DNA of 64,000 nt. Origin: Nipponacmea schrenckii (Eukaryota; Mollusca; Gastropoda; Lottiidae). The stretch's first letter is position 1. Each line of letters opens with the position of its first letter. Made by a program: the position numbers and the translations under genes. This document shows, in pieces, positions 36,081 through 50,800 of this stretch. The stretch lies in assembly GCA_030562195.1 (NCBI GenBank), contig JAUJPP010000005.1:30429106-30493105 (forward strand). Direction: 5' to 3'. The notes beneath the pieces were generated by a model. It saw only the letters and a program-made list of their open reading frames with translations, was not told the origin of the DNA and did no database searches.

Positions 36081-37637
36081 ATTTAATTTCCAAATAAGCG
36101 GAGTTGTTGATTCTAATAAATATACAGTAATGCTAAAAGTTTCTGTGATACAACATATTAAAATATTAAAATCTGAATTTCAATTGGGTTTATAATCAGG
36201 TAATTACAATCATTCATACAAGTTTGGTCAATATCTATCATGAAAAAGGCTCCCTGTTCACATAACTTCAAGGCTACTTATTTTAATATTCTTAGATTTA
36301 TCTGTTTTTTAATAGGCTTTGTCCTCAGGTGATTACAATAAAAAAAATTATATTCCTTTTATTCTTTAATTGAACACATCAAGATATTTATATATTTGGT
36401 CACATGTTATATAATTTTCATATCAAAAATACAACCAGCAAACACATTGTTCCAACTTTTCTCATAAACATCTTAGTAACTAAGCATTACAAAAATATAG
36501 ATAAAAATAAATTGACTCAATAAAGGTAAGTTTAAATTCAATCTAATTCAAATAAGATTGCTTAAAGCTAGACCATCAAAGTAATCATAATACATAATAA
36601 CTACCAATAGTATACAATCATAACATATGATATATTAAAAAGTAACTGAGGCATAACATAACAAATTACTGAAACCCAATGGTAACAGTGTTGAAGACCA
36701 ATCATTCTCTAAGAGATTTCATGAAACTGAAATAATCTTGACATAAACATGGCAGGACCATACATGAGTATTGGGGATACTGATAGCATCAATGTGTACT
36801 ATTCCAATTTAGATCGGTTAAAAAACTCAACAGCTATAGACAGGTAAAATGTGTTGAGTAGGCATAAAAACATCTACAACAACTTCATAAGAGCACTTGT
36901 AAGATCTTCCATATGACAACTTATTGTGCTCCTTTTCAACAACACAAAGTGTGAATAATAAATTATTAAAATTTCCTTACCCAAATAAAATAGCACAAGG
37001 TTAAATTGGCACGAATGTTTTGGTTTTTACTGATAACTCACTATTCTCTGCAAATTTAATTCATAGAATTTTTTGGCTTTCATTACAATAATTCGAACCC
37101 AGATGAAATTTTTAAATGTGAGCTGGGAATTAATGCTAGTAGACCATGTTTAGCTGATATTTGGAAGAGAAATATATTCTTAATTTTTGAGCACCTTCTG
37201 TCCTATGAACATTGTATAAAGATATCTTTCCAGGCAAGGAAAGATATGCTCACTGGCTTCTGTCATATATGATAAGTCTTTGAATACAAATTTTCTCATT
37301 TCAAAGCTCCTCAAATGTTGGAATTTATTGATATATATACTTATACTGTGAGTATTTATACTGAGTATTACCATAATAGTATGAAATCAAATATATCTAA
37401 TTATTTCATCACACTGCTCTAATGTCTTAGATTTTTAAAGATATTTTGTAAATCAAGGGCAAAAACTCCTAAAATATTAATCAAGAAATAAATAAAAATT
37501 TTCACATCAAATAGCAATTAGTCAGATGAACAATTTTGACATGTTTTAAGTCAAGGGAATCAAAAAGTTTATTAAAAAAAATGTTAATTTCAAATCAATA
37601 TAAATGATCACCCTCAATTTCATTAAATTTCTTTTAA
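36081..37637. other. intergenic, weak repeat traces
   Basis: A decayed family T-like unit at about 36180-36340 (AATAGGCTTTGTCCTCAGG, GTGATTACAAT). A second trace at about 37205-37250 resembles the family T start (AAGATATCTTTCCAGGCAAGG). The remainder is unremarkable. Confidence 0.45.
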
Positions 37638-37864
37638 AGGGATAATAAGTCTTTGAATGAACATAAAATTGCCCTATAACAGCTCTATTCATCAGTAAAT
37701 ATACCTCCTGCCATAAATAACATTAAAATATTTTGTCAAAAATGAATTTTGCAAGTTTTCCAGATTTTAAGGGATTCTGTTAATTTATGACACCAGGTAA
37801 GTTCCCTCATATTGACTTTTCTTGAGATTAAAATTTTATGTTCATGCTAAGACGTAGTATCCCT
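37638..37864. mobile_element. piggyBac-type MITE, 227 bp
   Basis: Ends AGGGATAATAAGTC and GACGTAGTATCCCT are part of a 32-bp imperfect inverted repeat (about four mismatches), flanked by TTAA at 37634-37637 and 37865-37868. It belongs to the same family as the element at 45421 and the solitary end at 28634. No coding capacity. Confidence 0.82.
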
Positions 37865-38043
37865 TTAATATCATTGTCTTTATTGTGTTCACAAGAAATG
37901 TTGACAGACTTATGGACCGGAGCAACAGCAATATATGTCCACATTTCCTTGATGGGCTTCAAGTTTTAAGCCGCATATCTTCATCCTGTCAAAGTATCAT
38001 AGCCATTTACAACTGAGATCACCATTAATCACCTTTATAATTA

Positions 38044-38337
38044 AGAGACAACAATTTTTATGGATATAGACTTCTATTTAATCTTTTAAACACAAAGTTT
38101 CATTACACATATAGGTAATCTTCTCAAGTGATAATACAACCATAAAAACTACACTTCTTGTATATGCCTTTATTAAATTCTCAAAATATTTATTTATCAT
38201 TTTATCTAAAAGGTATATGTGAGCAGTGGCACTTGAATATAAAATTGCTACCTTACATTTGATCTGAGTGTGGGTGGGGATGATGGGATAAAAAAATATA
38301 TAAATAGATGACTATATCCATAAAAATTGTTGTCTCT
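38044..38337. mobile_element. MITE with 26-bp perfect inverted repeats, PIF/Harbinger-like
   Basis: A 294-bp element; 38044-38069 and 38312-38337 are perfect inverse complements (outermost AGAGACAACAATTTTTATGG). It is flanked by TTA on both sides (38041-38043 and 38338-38340). A 3-bp TTA duplication suggests PIF/Harbinger. It lies downstream of the AASS gene. Confidence 0.78.
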
Positions 38338-38842
38338 TTATGTGCAGTAATACTTCTTAAAGGATGATCCTCATATTTTTTGTTCAACTCTCATTTTTAT
38401 TTGGAATTTACACATTTCCATGTAGGCGTATAAAAATCGTAAGGTGTATAAAAATAACTGTAAAAGTTATGTACCCATCTATATCTATATAAAAAATTAC
38501 TGTAAATACATCTTGTATTTATGTCCTCATAATATAACAAACAAACTCCAAACTTCTGTGGAGATTAACTTTCTCAAAGAGTATGCAAAATATTGAATAC
38601 CAATAATAAATATACACACATATATATGTGTAGCCTATATATCCTATAAAAAGTAACAAATCTTCATTTAAAATACTTGAAATAAAAAAGAAATACGGAA
38701 ATTTTATACATATATTACGATCTATAATACAGAACAATGCCATTTCTATCACTGTAGTAAAGGCACAATCATTTATATATATGTTTTACAAACATATAGA
38801 AGGCCACCATCCTTTTAATTCTTTCTATTATTCCTCATCTCT

Positions 38843-41800
38843 TCACCGTGTTTGTATTCCAGGCAACCAAGCAGTATTCTGAATGGCATAAATACCTTCT
38901 TGTTGAAGTCTTGATAAAATTGGTTTGTAAATGTCCAGGGTAAAAGGTCTCACTATACCTGTGATCTGAATCTCTCCTAAAATCACAAAAGAGTAATTAT
39001 ACTATTTTTTCTATTAAGCTCAAATTCACTCTTCTGATTCCAACCTACTGGGAGTTATCATACAAATATAAATAAGATTGTAAGTTGATGATGTTCAACT
39101 TGAACAGTTCCTATTTTAAATTTAACACAGTCATTAAAACAATATTATCATCACATGTAGATATAAAGACAGGTGAAGACTTCCATTGAGTTAGGAGAGA
39201 AGTAAAGTAAGGCCTTAATTCTGACATTATAAATTACTAAACATCTTCACACTTCATAAATCTTACCATCTAAAACCATTTTGGTAGCAATAGCAGTAGG
39301 TATTCCAACAGTCTTGGCCATAGCAGAATACCCATTGACATCACCATAATTGACCAGGTTATATTGCCTGCGTTCTCTTGTTAGATCAGGCCATTGTATC
39401 TGTACATCATGATGCATCAATAACATATCACGTTCTTGTGGTCCTGTGGTATAAACAGAAAAATATTGTTGTAAACCCAATTTCTTACCCTAGATAGCTC
39501 CTTGGCCTTGCTGGCCTAGTAGTTTTTGCAGCAACTTTGATCCCCTGTGTTAACTTTTTCTCAAACTATTTGATATGCGTGGATAGATGTTACAGAATTT
39601 GCTCTAAACTTTTTATATCACATACTAGAACCACTTCTATATGATCTTATTTACAGCCTATTAATTTATTCCTTTACAATGTAGTTTTTTGTATTCCAGG
39701 TATTTATAATATTAGATTACCCCAAAACAATTACAATTATTATTTTAATAAAGCATCACCATATATATATAGAAATGCATCCTTATTTTATCCAAAATAA
39801 GGAATGAAATAATTTAAAAAAAAGAAACCACAATCTTCAATTTTTACATACCATATGCTAATCTTTTAGCCAAGTAATTTGAGAGAGTATCAAATGGGGA
39901 ACCTTTTTTATCTATTGGTTCATCTTCTAATAATCCTAATCTAAAATATCAAATTTTGATATAATTTGTCACATAATTTTGTTCAGATTTTGGGTAAAAT
40001 GAAGAGATTTAAATGTGGAAAATAAAGAGTAATAATAGTTCTCTCTTGTACAGGTAGATGTTCATATGCAGAAGTGGTGTACTTGATATTGGCGTACTAA
40101 AAAATCTACAAACTACATGTACATGTATATATTTTAGAATAAAATAACTCACTCTATAATGGAACTAAAACTGTAGTCATCTTTACCAATATGATGATAA
40201 ACCAAATCTTTTAATGAATCAACTAAAATATCATCAGATTTGCCAAATAGGTCACACATAAACTTTTTCTGAAAAATACAATATAACATACAAAAATCAA
40301 TTCTTGAACGCTAGTTGTGAAAGGCAGGTTATATTTTGGAGGAGATGACAAAGCTTAAAGACCAGTTATAATCAAAATATTTCATAAGAAAGCTTGCCAG
40401 GCAAGGTAACATACACCCACACATCAGCATTGTTAAATCATTTTTTCCTTTGATTGACAGCATCTAGATATACAAACAAACCCTTCTTCTAAGTCGTCAA
40501 ATGTGAACTCCAATTCCAAAGCTCACAACAAGTTTTTTCAAAATCCATTTGGAATTGTAGCTTCTATTGCACCCACAATAAAATTTTGTCAAGGGCAATA
40601 GCTCAAAAAACGTTCATCAATATTGTCAAGATTGAGCTTGACCGCCATCTTATCAATTCCAATGCTCACACCAAGAATCATTAAATTTTATTGCAAAATC
40701 GTCAACTTCAAACTTGCCTGCTGCTTATTAATTCCAATGCTCACACCAAGTTTCCTCAATATCCATTGAAAATTCTAGCCTCTATTGCACCCACAATAAA
40801 ATGTTGACGCGATTTTACTAAATCAAGGGCAATAACTTGCAAACCGTTCATCGAAAAATCGCAATATTCCAATTTGACCCACAATAAAATCAACAGATAA
40901 GAAATCGTTCATCGAAAAATAGTCACATTTAAATTTGACAGCAGTCTTATCAATTCAAATGCTCACACCAAGTTTCAGCAAAATCCATTGAAAATTGTAG
41001 CTTTTATTAAACCCACAATCAAATTTTGATGCGATTTACTAAGTCAAGGGCAATAATTCAAACGGTAGATTTTATCACTCCTTAAACCTAAGATTGCAGA
41101 TGAATTTCTTCTTGACTATTATTTGGCTTGCTAACTGGTATTATTTTTTTTACAGTTTATTTCCTCCACAATACACAATTTGCAATTCTAAATATACTCT
41201 ATATATCACAGTCATGTCGTAGTTCCCTAGACTAGATCTGTCAAGACATTAGATTTCATTTCATTTTGATAGAGATACCATGGAGAAACTTAAATAGTGT
41301 TAGACTGTTAACATATCATTTAGATAGTGTATATGATAATAAGATATTAAATAACATACCCAAGATAGTTCTGGTCCATTTGGATGTAAATTAGAATGTT
41401 GGGACATATCAAATAGACCCAAAGATATCAATGATTTCACTACTTGTGAGAAACCCTGAAATAATATCAAATACACAGGATATAAGGGGGAAATAATAGA
41501 GGATGACTATTGCTTCATCCTAAGATCAAGGTGATTGATTGTGAAATAGTATCAAGATAGCTTGCCAGGCAAGATAACATACGCCCACACATAGCATTGT
41601 TAAATCATTTTTTCCTTTGATTGACAGCATCTAGATATACAAACAAACCCTTCTTCTAAGTCATCAAATGTGAACTCCAATTCCAAAGCTCACAACAAGT
41701 TTTTTCAAAATCTATTTAAAACTGTGGTTTCTATTGCACCCACAATAAAGTTTTTTCAAGGGCAATAACTCAAAAAACGTTCATCAATATTGTCAAGTTT

Positions 41801-44800
41801 GAACTCGAAAGCCATCTTATCAAATCCAATGCTCACACCAAGAATCATTAAATTCCATTGAAAATTATAGCTACTATCGCACCCACTATAAAATTTTGAC
41901 GCAGTTTTACTAAGTCAAGGGCAAAAACTCAAAAATCGTCGATCAAAATGGTCAAATTCAAACTTGAGTGCCGCTCTTATCAATTCCAATTTTTACACCA
42001 AGTTTGATTAAAATCAATTGAAAATTGTAGCTTATATTGCACCCACAATAAAATTTTAATGTGATTTTACTAAATCAAGGGCAATAAGTTGCAAACCATT
42101 CATCAAACAATTGTCATATTCGAACTTAACTGACACCAAGTTTCATTAGAATCCATTGAAAATTGTAGTTACTATTGCACCCACAAATGCAATTTTACCA
42201 AGTCAAGGGCAATAACTCGGGAACATTTTTTTGAAAATCGTGAAATTTGAACTTGACTGATGTCCTATAAATTCAATGCTCTCACCAAGTTTTATCAAAC
42301 CATTGAAAATTGTAGCTTCTATTGCACCCACAATAAAATTTTGACACGATTTTACTTAGTCAAGGGCAATAACTCGAAAACCGTTTATCGAAAAACGCAA
42401 TATTCGACTCTGATCGGTGTCTTATCATTTCAAAGGCTCACACCAAGTTTCATCAAAATCCATTGAATATTGCAGCTTCTATAGCACCCACAATAAGATT
42501 TGATATGAAAGTCAAGGGCAATAATTCAGAAATTGTTCATCGAAAAAAATGGTCACATTTGACTGTCTTATCAGATCAAATGCCTACACCAAGTTTCAGC
42601 AAAATACATTGAAAATTGTAGCTCCTATAGCACCCACAATAAAATTTTGAAGCAATTTTACTCAGTCAAGGGCAATAACTCGCAAATTCGAACTTGACTG
42701 CCGTCTTATCAATTCAAATGCTCAAACCAAGATTCTTCAAAATCCATTAAAAATTGTAGCTTTTATTGCACCCTGATTTACTAAGTCAAGGGTAATAATT
42801 CAAAAAGCGTTCATTCAATTGTGTTAATTTGGAACTTGACCACCGTCTTATCAATTCCAATGCTCACACCAAGTTTCATCTAAAAACATTGAAAATTGTA
42901 GCTCTTATTGTGTCTACAAAAATATAAAGGCAAGGGCTATAACTAAAAAACAGTTCATCAAAAAATCATCAAAATCGAACCTCACCACTGTCTTATCAAT
43001 TCTAAGGCCATGAAAAGAAAATATCTTGGTTCTCAGGCAATTACTTCGGGAAAAAATGGTGCGGGCAAGCGGTTTGATTTTTTTAAATTTCGCCAAATTA
43101 ACTCCCCTCCCCTTAATTAAAATAAAAAGCATAATATTATTGAAAGCAGGCGGGCTGCTTATCTTTCTTTCTTTTTTTTTTTTTTTTAAAACTAAGCCTT
43201 AAAATGGATGAATGGTCTTGCCAGTAAACATCTTCACTTCGTAACCGTATTAATCGGGTCACCGTCTTCCACATCTTGGGCACGACGCCGAGCTCAGCTA
43301 GTTTACACACGTATTCCGGTGGTTTCTTTCAATAATACATTTACTTTACAAGTTTTTTCCGCTGGAACAATTGTCCAGGGTCATGTAGCGACCCCCTTTT
43401 CTGTCAAAACTGATGTCAACGCTGTCATGAATTATTCAGAATATTTCAAATCATCTCAAATCGTCTAGAATTTTTTTCACACTTGTGGCGAATGACCTTG
43501 AACCCTTATAATAAGGGAGATAACCACACCAACTCGTCAGGTCGTACAAAATGCTTCACAATTGGCCAGATCGTCCAACTAAATATTTAGTCATGCCGAA
43601 ATCGGCACTCAAACTAATTTCCGTTTAAATTGGACTAAATTACGAGTATTTCCCAAATCGTGTAAATCCCTGTTAAAGAGTAGCAACGACCTGGATTATC
43701 TAGGCTAATAGTGTAAAGCAGTCACCGGAAATACACAAAGATGGTGTATTGCTGGAAATATGAAGTTCGTAAAAGAAGTCAAAAATAAAGACGAGAAATT
43801 AAAAATATAGCTTCTCATACTTTCATACCCAACCGAAATTGGCAAGATGTGTTCCAGTTCAAGAATAAGGAACACATCTTGCCAATTTCGGTTGGGTATG
43901 AAAGTATGAGAAGCTATATTTTTTAATTTAGTTTTTTATTGATTGCAAAGATGATGCAGTCGGGTGACGTATTTTTATTATTTTTAACAAATAAAATGGT
44001 TTGAAGCGGGAGGTTTTTGCCGGTGCAGCGGTGCCTGAGAACCAAGAAACTTTTTTTTTTGAGGCCTAATGCTCACACCAAGTTTTTTTCAAATCAATTG
44101 AAATTGTAGCTGCTATTGTGTCTACAACAAATGTTGAAGGATGGACCAACGGACCGACAGACAAGGGTGACGACAATATACGTCCACATATTCATGGCCT
44201 AATGGCTTAAATGAACATAATCCTGACAGCCTGAAAAACTTTTCCAAATATATATAGGCCTTACTATAATTTAGATCAACACTCTCTTTAAAATTTTGGT
44301 ACTTTTCCATAGATGAAATTTTGTTATCAATGTTGTTATTTAGCCCTCCCTGAGGAGCTCTATTGTAAAAATCAATTTATACATTTTATAAATCATTACA
44401 TCATAGACTTTAACTATTTACCTCATATCTTATAGTTCCACGTAATATAGTAGAAACATTGTCAATACCATAAGCTTTAGCATAAGATGTAGAGTCTCTG
44501 TTGGGATATCCTTCTAGAGCAAAGCCTGGCATAAACTGTAATTTCATTGTAGAATCCAACAGTTCACCCTCTTTAACTTTTATTATCTATATAGATAAAT
44601 AATGTAAAGTTTAATCACATTTAATTACATGACCTTACATAAATGTTTGTAAATATAAAATGGAATATATTTGAAGAATTAACATCGAATTCAGGCAATA
44701 TTTTGGGGCGATGAAGTGGGGGGGGGGGGGGTTGCATCATAATATTTCCATGGTACCAACCTTATTATCTTGTTTATACTTAGCACCAGCTAAACAATTC

Positions 44801-47800
44801 ATTAACACACCTTTAGGTGACCAACTGAATTTGTAATGTAATGGTACATTAGAACACTCAGGGGCAGGTAATCCACCACACCATGATATATATGACTTTA
44901 TCTGTAAGATCAGATTATATTCAGCTCAAAATTTCTGGCTGAAATTTTTAAATTCTAATGAAAGGGAATCATAAAGTTTTTTATGAATTGGTTAATTATA
45001 GTCAGACATTAATATGAATGAAGTTCGACCATAAAAGTGTGAAATGTTGAGTTTTCAGCACCTTCACAATATTTGCTATTCCAAACTCTGTCTAATACCT
45101 CGACCTCTTTTTTTTTGTATTATGGAATTTTGTATATGCAACACTAGGTTGAATTGAACTTAAGCTAATAAATTCAATCAAAAGTATTGTGAAGAAAATC
45201 TAAAGTAACAAGCTATAATGTAAATAGTCTTTCCGTAGTGGGCTCTGATCAGCTGTCTTCTCTTTTATCCAATCAAAATACAGCATTCTATTGAACAAAA
45301 AAGATAGCTATTGCTGAGGCATAAGATGAAGATCGTAATAGCTTAACATTGTGATACAGAAGGAAATATAATGTAGAATCCGAAGGATCAAGTAATTTTC
45401 AAAAGATCAGTATTAATTAAAGGGATAATAGGCGTTAGAACGAACATAAAAAATCAAGTTCACTCAAATTTGGACAATAACAGTATATATCCATCAGTGG
45501 ACTTACCTATACATCGAAATCCCTCATAAATCCGATAAATCCCCAAAATAAAGTAGTTACCTTCCATCAAGCGATTTTCAAATCGTGTAAATATAAAGGG
45601 AAGTAACTCTAACATGCGGGTTTTCACACGTCCTTGACCCCTACTGTTGAATTCCACAATGATGTTTTAGCGTTGATTTACCAGACGCTTTTATTCTCAA
45701 ACTGAATGGAATTGTCGCTGGCTCACTTTTTTTTAAAATTCCGAATATATTTTTATTGTGGCTTTTTAAAATTTGGTAAAGTGTGGGATGCATACTTATT
45801 TAACTAATAGTCAATATGAAACACAAATATAAGCCGTAGGACAAGTGTATTCTAACGCCTATTATCCCTTTAATGCAAGTTATTTGATAAATCAATGCCA
45901 AATAAAAACAACATCTGAAATGATTGACTACATACACCAAATTAATTCAACTTACCTGACCCCCATCACTTTTCACTTCATCAAAACACTGCATAGCTAT
46001 CATGTGATCTATACCAGGATCAACACCTACTTCATTGAGTATAGTTACACCAGCTTCTACAGCTCTACATATATATCAATACAATTAGCATACAGATAAC
46101 CTACAGGTATCTTAAGTTAAACTGATTAAACATATGTTAATAGTATAAATATATATATTTAAAATCAATAAATAATGGAGTTCTTGCACTAATTCCACTA
46201 CAAATTTTTTTCAAAGTTCTAACCTCTCATCAGGTGAAAATTAACAGATTTTTTGTTTCATGTTGTTACGGGAACATGTAACTGCCGCAAAACAATCGAC
46301 TGCCATAACAAGGAAACTGTCTGACTGAGGAAATTATATACCAAGGCACCGTATAAAACAGACAAGAACCACAAACAGACATACATAGGACTTACAAGTA
46401 CAACATTTAAGCTTCGGTATGCAAACCACACATCGTCATTCAACAACAAACAATACTGGACCAAATTGAGTAAATATGTATGGTCGCTAAAGGACAAAGA
46501 TATAAACTACACAATAAAATGTAAGCTATTAAAGAAAGCTAAAGCATATACAAAGTGACCTATGCATCATGGAGTAGTGGTATATCCTTAAACACCCAAA
46601 TTTGGCAACCCTTAATTCAAGAACAGAACTGGTAAATATGTGCTGACATTCTTTCTGTTACCTACTGAAGTCATTACGCCACATGAAAATGGAACAACAG
46701 AAAACGTGACGCACTGGCGAAGTATGATGTCCCGTACTAACATGAAACAAAAAATCTGTTAATTTCCACCTGATGAGAGGTTAGAACCTTGAAACAAATT
46801 TGTAGTGGAATTAGTGCAAGAACTCCATTATTTATTGATTTTAAACCGTTCCGAGATTACTCTCGTTGAACACTCTGGATAATGTCTTGTGTTACCACCT
46901 ATTTGGATAATATATATATTTATATATCTTCCTTTTTTAACTCAATTTCTATATAAAATGTAAACAGTATGATTTACACATGCCATGAAAAATATTGTAA
47001 ACTCAATGGTTAAACCTAATAGTTTGTGACGAACAATAGTCATTTTGTATCCTGGTGTAAATATTGCAGAAATACATAGTAAGATTATCAATAAAGAAGA
47101 AAATGGAAAAATAAAAGTTGATTTGTGTCACTAAAATGAGACAAAATTTATAAGTGTTTAGAAACTAGGAGGTGTCAGTGGTAGATGAAAACAGAACATA
47201 TATCTTACTGTTTGTGAAGATCTTGCATGGCTGGAGAAACATAACTTGCTGTTACCATATTAGTCTTATTTTTAATACATAGTTCAGCTACTGTAGGATG
47301 ATAGGTGTAAGGTAATAAACTAAAATAGTTAATGTTATTTAAATAGTGAACATTATTTAATGTTCCACCTACTTCTAAATGTCATTCAAAGATTATCATA
47401 TAACATTCTTAATGCTGTGGACCTCCAGATTGGAACTGTTCTTTTAACTGAATTACCTACAAGGCTATGATAATCATTGAAAGAAAAAATCGTTTCTAAA
47501 GAATATTATACTTACCTTACAACTACATCGTTAGCTGGTATTAAAGATTCTAAAGTTTGATCATCAACATTTAATACTCTAGTTTCAGCTCTAGGATAGT
47601 CTCTAGCTATCATATCTAACTCATGATTAAATTGGGAGGCTAAAATATTACATACCACATATTCAGATTCAGCATAAAATGTTTCTCCGAAATGAACAAG
47701 CATTTATTTATATCATAAACCAAGATATCTTGCCAGGCAAGGTAACATACGCTCCCACTGGCAGCATTGAATTTGAATAATAAATTGAGCAATAACTCAA

Positions 47801-50800
47801 AAAACATTAACTGAATATTGAAATCAAGGGCAAAAAACTAAAAAAACATTCTTTAAAAAAAGTACTCATATTCAAACTTGACTAATGTCTTATCAATTCT
47901 GATGCTTACACCAAGTTCCATCAAAATCCTTTGAAAATTGAAGCTTCTTATTGCAACAACAATAGAATTTTGATGCAATTTTACTAAGTCGAGGGCAATA
48001 ACTCAAAACAGATCATTGAAAAATTGTCAAATTCAAACATGAATGCCATCTTATCAATTCTAATGCTCACACCAAGTTTCATTCAAATCAATTGAAAATT
48101 GTAGCTTCTATTGTGTCTAGAACAAATATAGAGGCAGGGGCAATAACTAAAGATAGCTTGCCAGGCAAGGTAACATACGCCCACTGGCAGCATTGAATTT
48201 GAAAAATAAATAGAGCAATAACTCAAAAACATTCACTGAATTAATATTGAAGTTAAGGGCAAAAACTCAAAAACTGTTAATGGAAAATTGTCAAATTAGA
48301 ACTTGACCTCCATCTTATCTATTTCAATACTCATACCAAGTTTCATCAAATCTATTAAAAAATTGTAGCTTATTTTGCAAGCACAAATATTTTTGACGCA
48401 ATTTTACTAAGTCAAGGGCAATAACCCAAAAACCATTAGTTAAAAAAAGTCAGAAATTCAATCTTGACTAATGTCTTATCAATTCTGATGCTTACACCAA
48501 GTTCCATCAAAATCCTTTGAAAATTAGAGCTTCTTATTGCAACCACAATAGAATTTTGACGCAATTTTACTTAGTCAAGGGCAATAACTTAAAACAATTC
48601 ATTGAAAAACTGTCAAATTCAAACTTGACAGAGGCCTAATCAATTCCAATGCTCACGCCAAGTTTCATCAACATCCTCTGGAAATTGGAGGATTTATTTC
48701 ATCGAAACTAAAATTTTGACAAGATTTTTCTAAGTCAAGGGCAATAACTAAAAAACCTTTCATGCGATAATTTCCATTTTCGAACATGACCGAGATATCA
48801 TCAATATATACATGTATACCAAGTTTCATCAAGATCAAATAAAAACTGTAGCTTCTATTGTGAATACAACCCAAATTTGACGCGTTTTTACTAAATCAAG
48901 GGCAATAACTCAAAAACAGTTCATGCGATAATTTCCATTTTCGAACTTGACCGAGATATCCTTAATATATACATGTATACCAAGTTTCATTAAGATCGGA
49001 TAAAAATTGTAGCCTCTATTGTGGATACAACCCAAATTTGACACGTTTTTACTAAGTCAAGGGCAATAACTCAAAAACCGCTCATGCCATTATTTCTATT
49101 TTCGAACTTGACAGAGATATCATCAATATATACATGTATACCCAGTTTCATTAAGATCGGATAAAAACTGTAGCCTCTATTGTGGATACAACCCAAATTT
49201 GACGCGTTTTTACTAAGTCAAGGGCAATAACTCAAAAACCGCTCATGCGATTATTTCTATTTTCGAACTTGACCGAGATATCATCAATATATACATGTAT
49301 ACCAAGTTTCATTAAGATCGGATAAAAACTGTAGCCTCTATTGTGGATACAACCCAAATTTGACTTGTTTTTACTAAGTCAAGTGCAATAACTCAAAAAC
49401 CGTTCATGCGATAATTTCCATTTTCGAACTTGACCGAGATATTATCAATATATACATGTATACCAAGTTTCATTAAGATCGAATAAAAACTGTAGCCTCT
49501 ATCGTGGATACAACAAATATGGACAGACCGACGGACGGACCGACGGACAGGGGTGACGGCAATATACGTCCACATTTCCATGTGGGCGTATAAAAACATA
49601 CGCCCACTGGCAGCATTGAATTTGAAAAATAAATAGAGCAATAACTCAAAAAACATTCACTGAATTAATATTGAAGTTAAGGGCAAAAACTCAAAAATTG
49701 TTCATGGAAAATTGTCAAATTAGAACTTGAGCACCATCTTATCTATTTCAAAACTCATACCAAGTTTCATCAAATCTTATTTTGCACCCACAAATATTTT
49801 TGATGCAATTTTACTAAGTCAAGGGCAATAACCCAAAAACCATTTGTTAAAAAAAGTCAGAGATTCAAACTTGACTTCTGATGCTTACACCAAGTTCCAT
49901 CAAAATCCTTAGAAAATTAAAGCTTCTTATTGCAACCACAATAGAATTTTGAGTCAAGGGCAATGACTTCAAACAATTAATTGAAAAACTGTCAAATTCA
50001 AACTTGACTGAGGCCTAATCAATGCCAATGCTCACACCAAGTTTCATCAACATCCTCTGAAAATTGGAGGATTTATTGCATCAAAACTAAAATTTTGACA
50101 AGATTTTTCGAAGTCAAGGGCAATAACTCAAAAACTGTTCATGGAATAATTTCCATTTTCGAACTTGACCGAGATATCATCAATATATACATGTATACCA
50201 AGTTTCATTAAGATCGGATAAAAACTGTAGCTTATATTGTGGATACAACCCGAATTTGACGAGTTTTTACTACTTCCATGTGGGCGTATAAAAAACAATC
50301 ATGCGATAATTTCCATTTTCGAACTTGTCAGAGATATCATCAATATATACATGTATACCAAGTTTCATTATGATCAGATAAAAACTGTAGCCTCTATTGT
50401 GGATACAACCTAAATTTGACTCGTTTTTACTAAGTCAATGGGCAATAACTCAAAAACCGTTCATGCGATAATTTCCATTCTTGAACTTGACCAAGATATC
50501 ATCAATATATACATGTATACCAAGTTTCATTAAGATTGGATAAAACCTGTAGCCTCTATTATGGATACAACCCAAATTTGACACGTTTTTACTAAGTCAA
50601 GTGCAATAACTCAAAAACCGTTCATGCAATAATTTCCATTTTTGGACTTGTCCGAGATATCATCAATATATACATGTATACCAAGTTTCATTAAGTTCGG
50701 ATAAAAACTGTAGCCTCTATTGTGGATACAACAAATGTGGACAGGCTGACGGACCGACAGACCAACGGACAGGGGCGACGGCAATATACGTCCACATTTT

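Larger units (their letters stand above)
41553..44215. repeat. long family T copy in an AASS intron, interrupted
   Basis: It starts GATAGCTTGCCAGGCAAG. About ten units of 150-180 bp run to about 43015, where a MITE interrupts. The last unit resumes after it (TAATGCTCACACCAAG at about 44068) and finishes with GGACCAACGGACCGACAGAC, AATATACGTCCACAT, the usual family T end, but with the terminal hairpin damaged. Confidence 0.78.

Noticed and set aside
43208..43468. 86-codon plus-strand ORF
   Set aside because: It lies inside a MITE, with no motif, no splice context and length within chance expectation.
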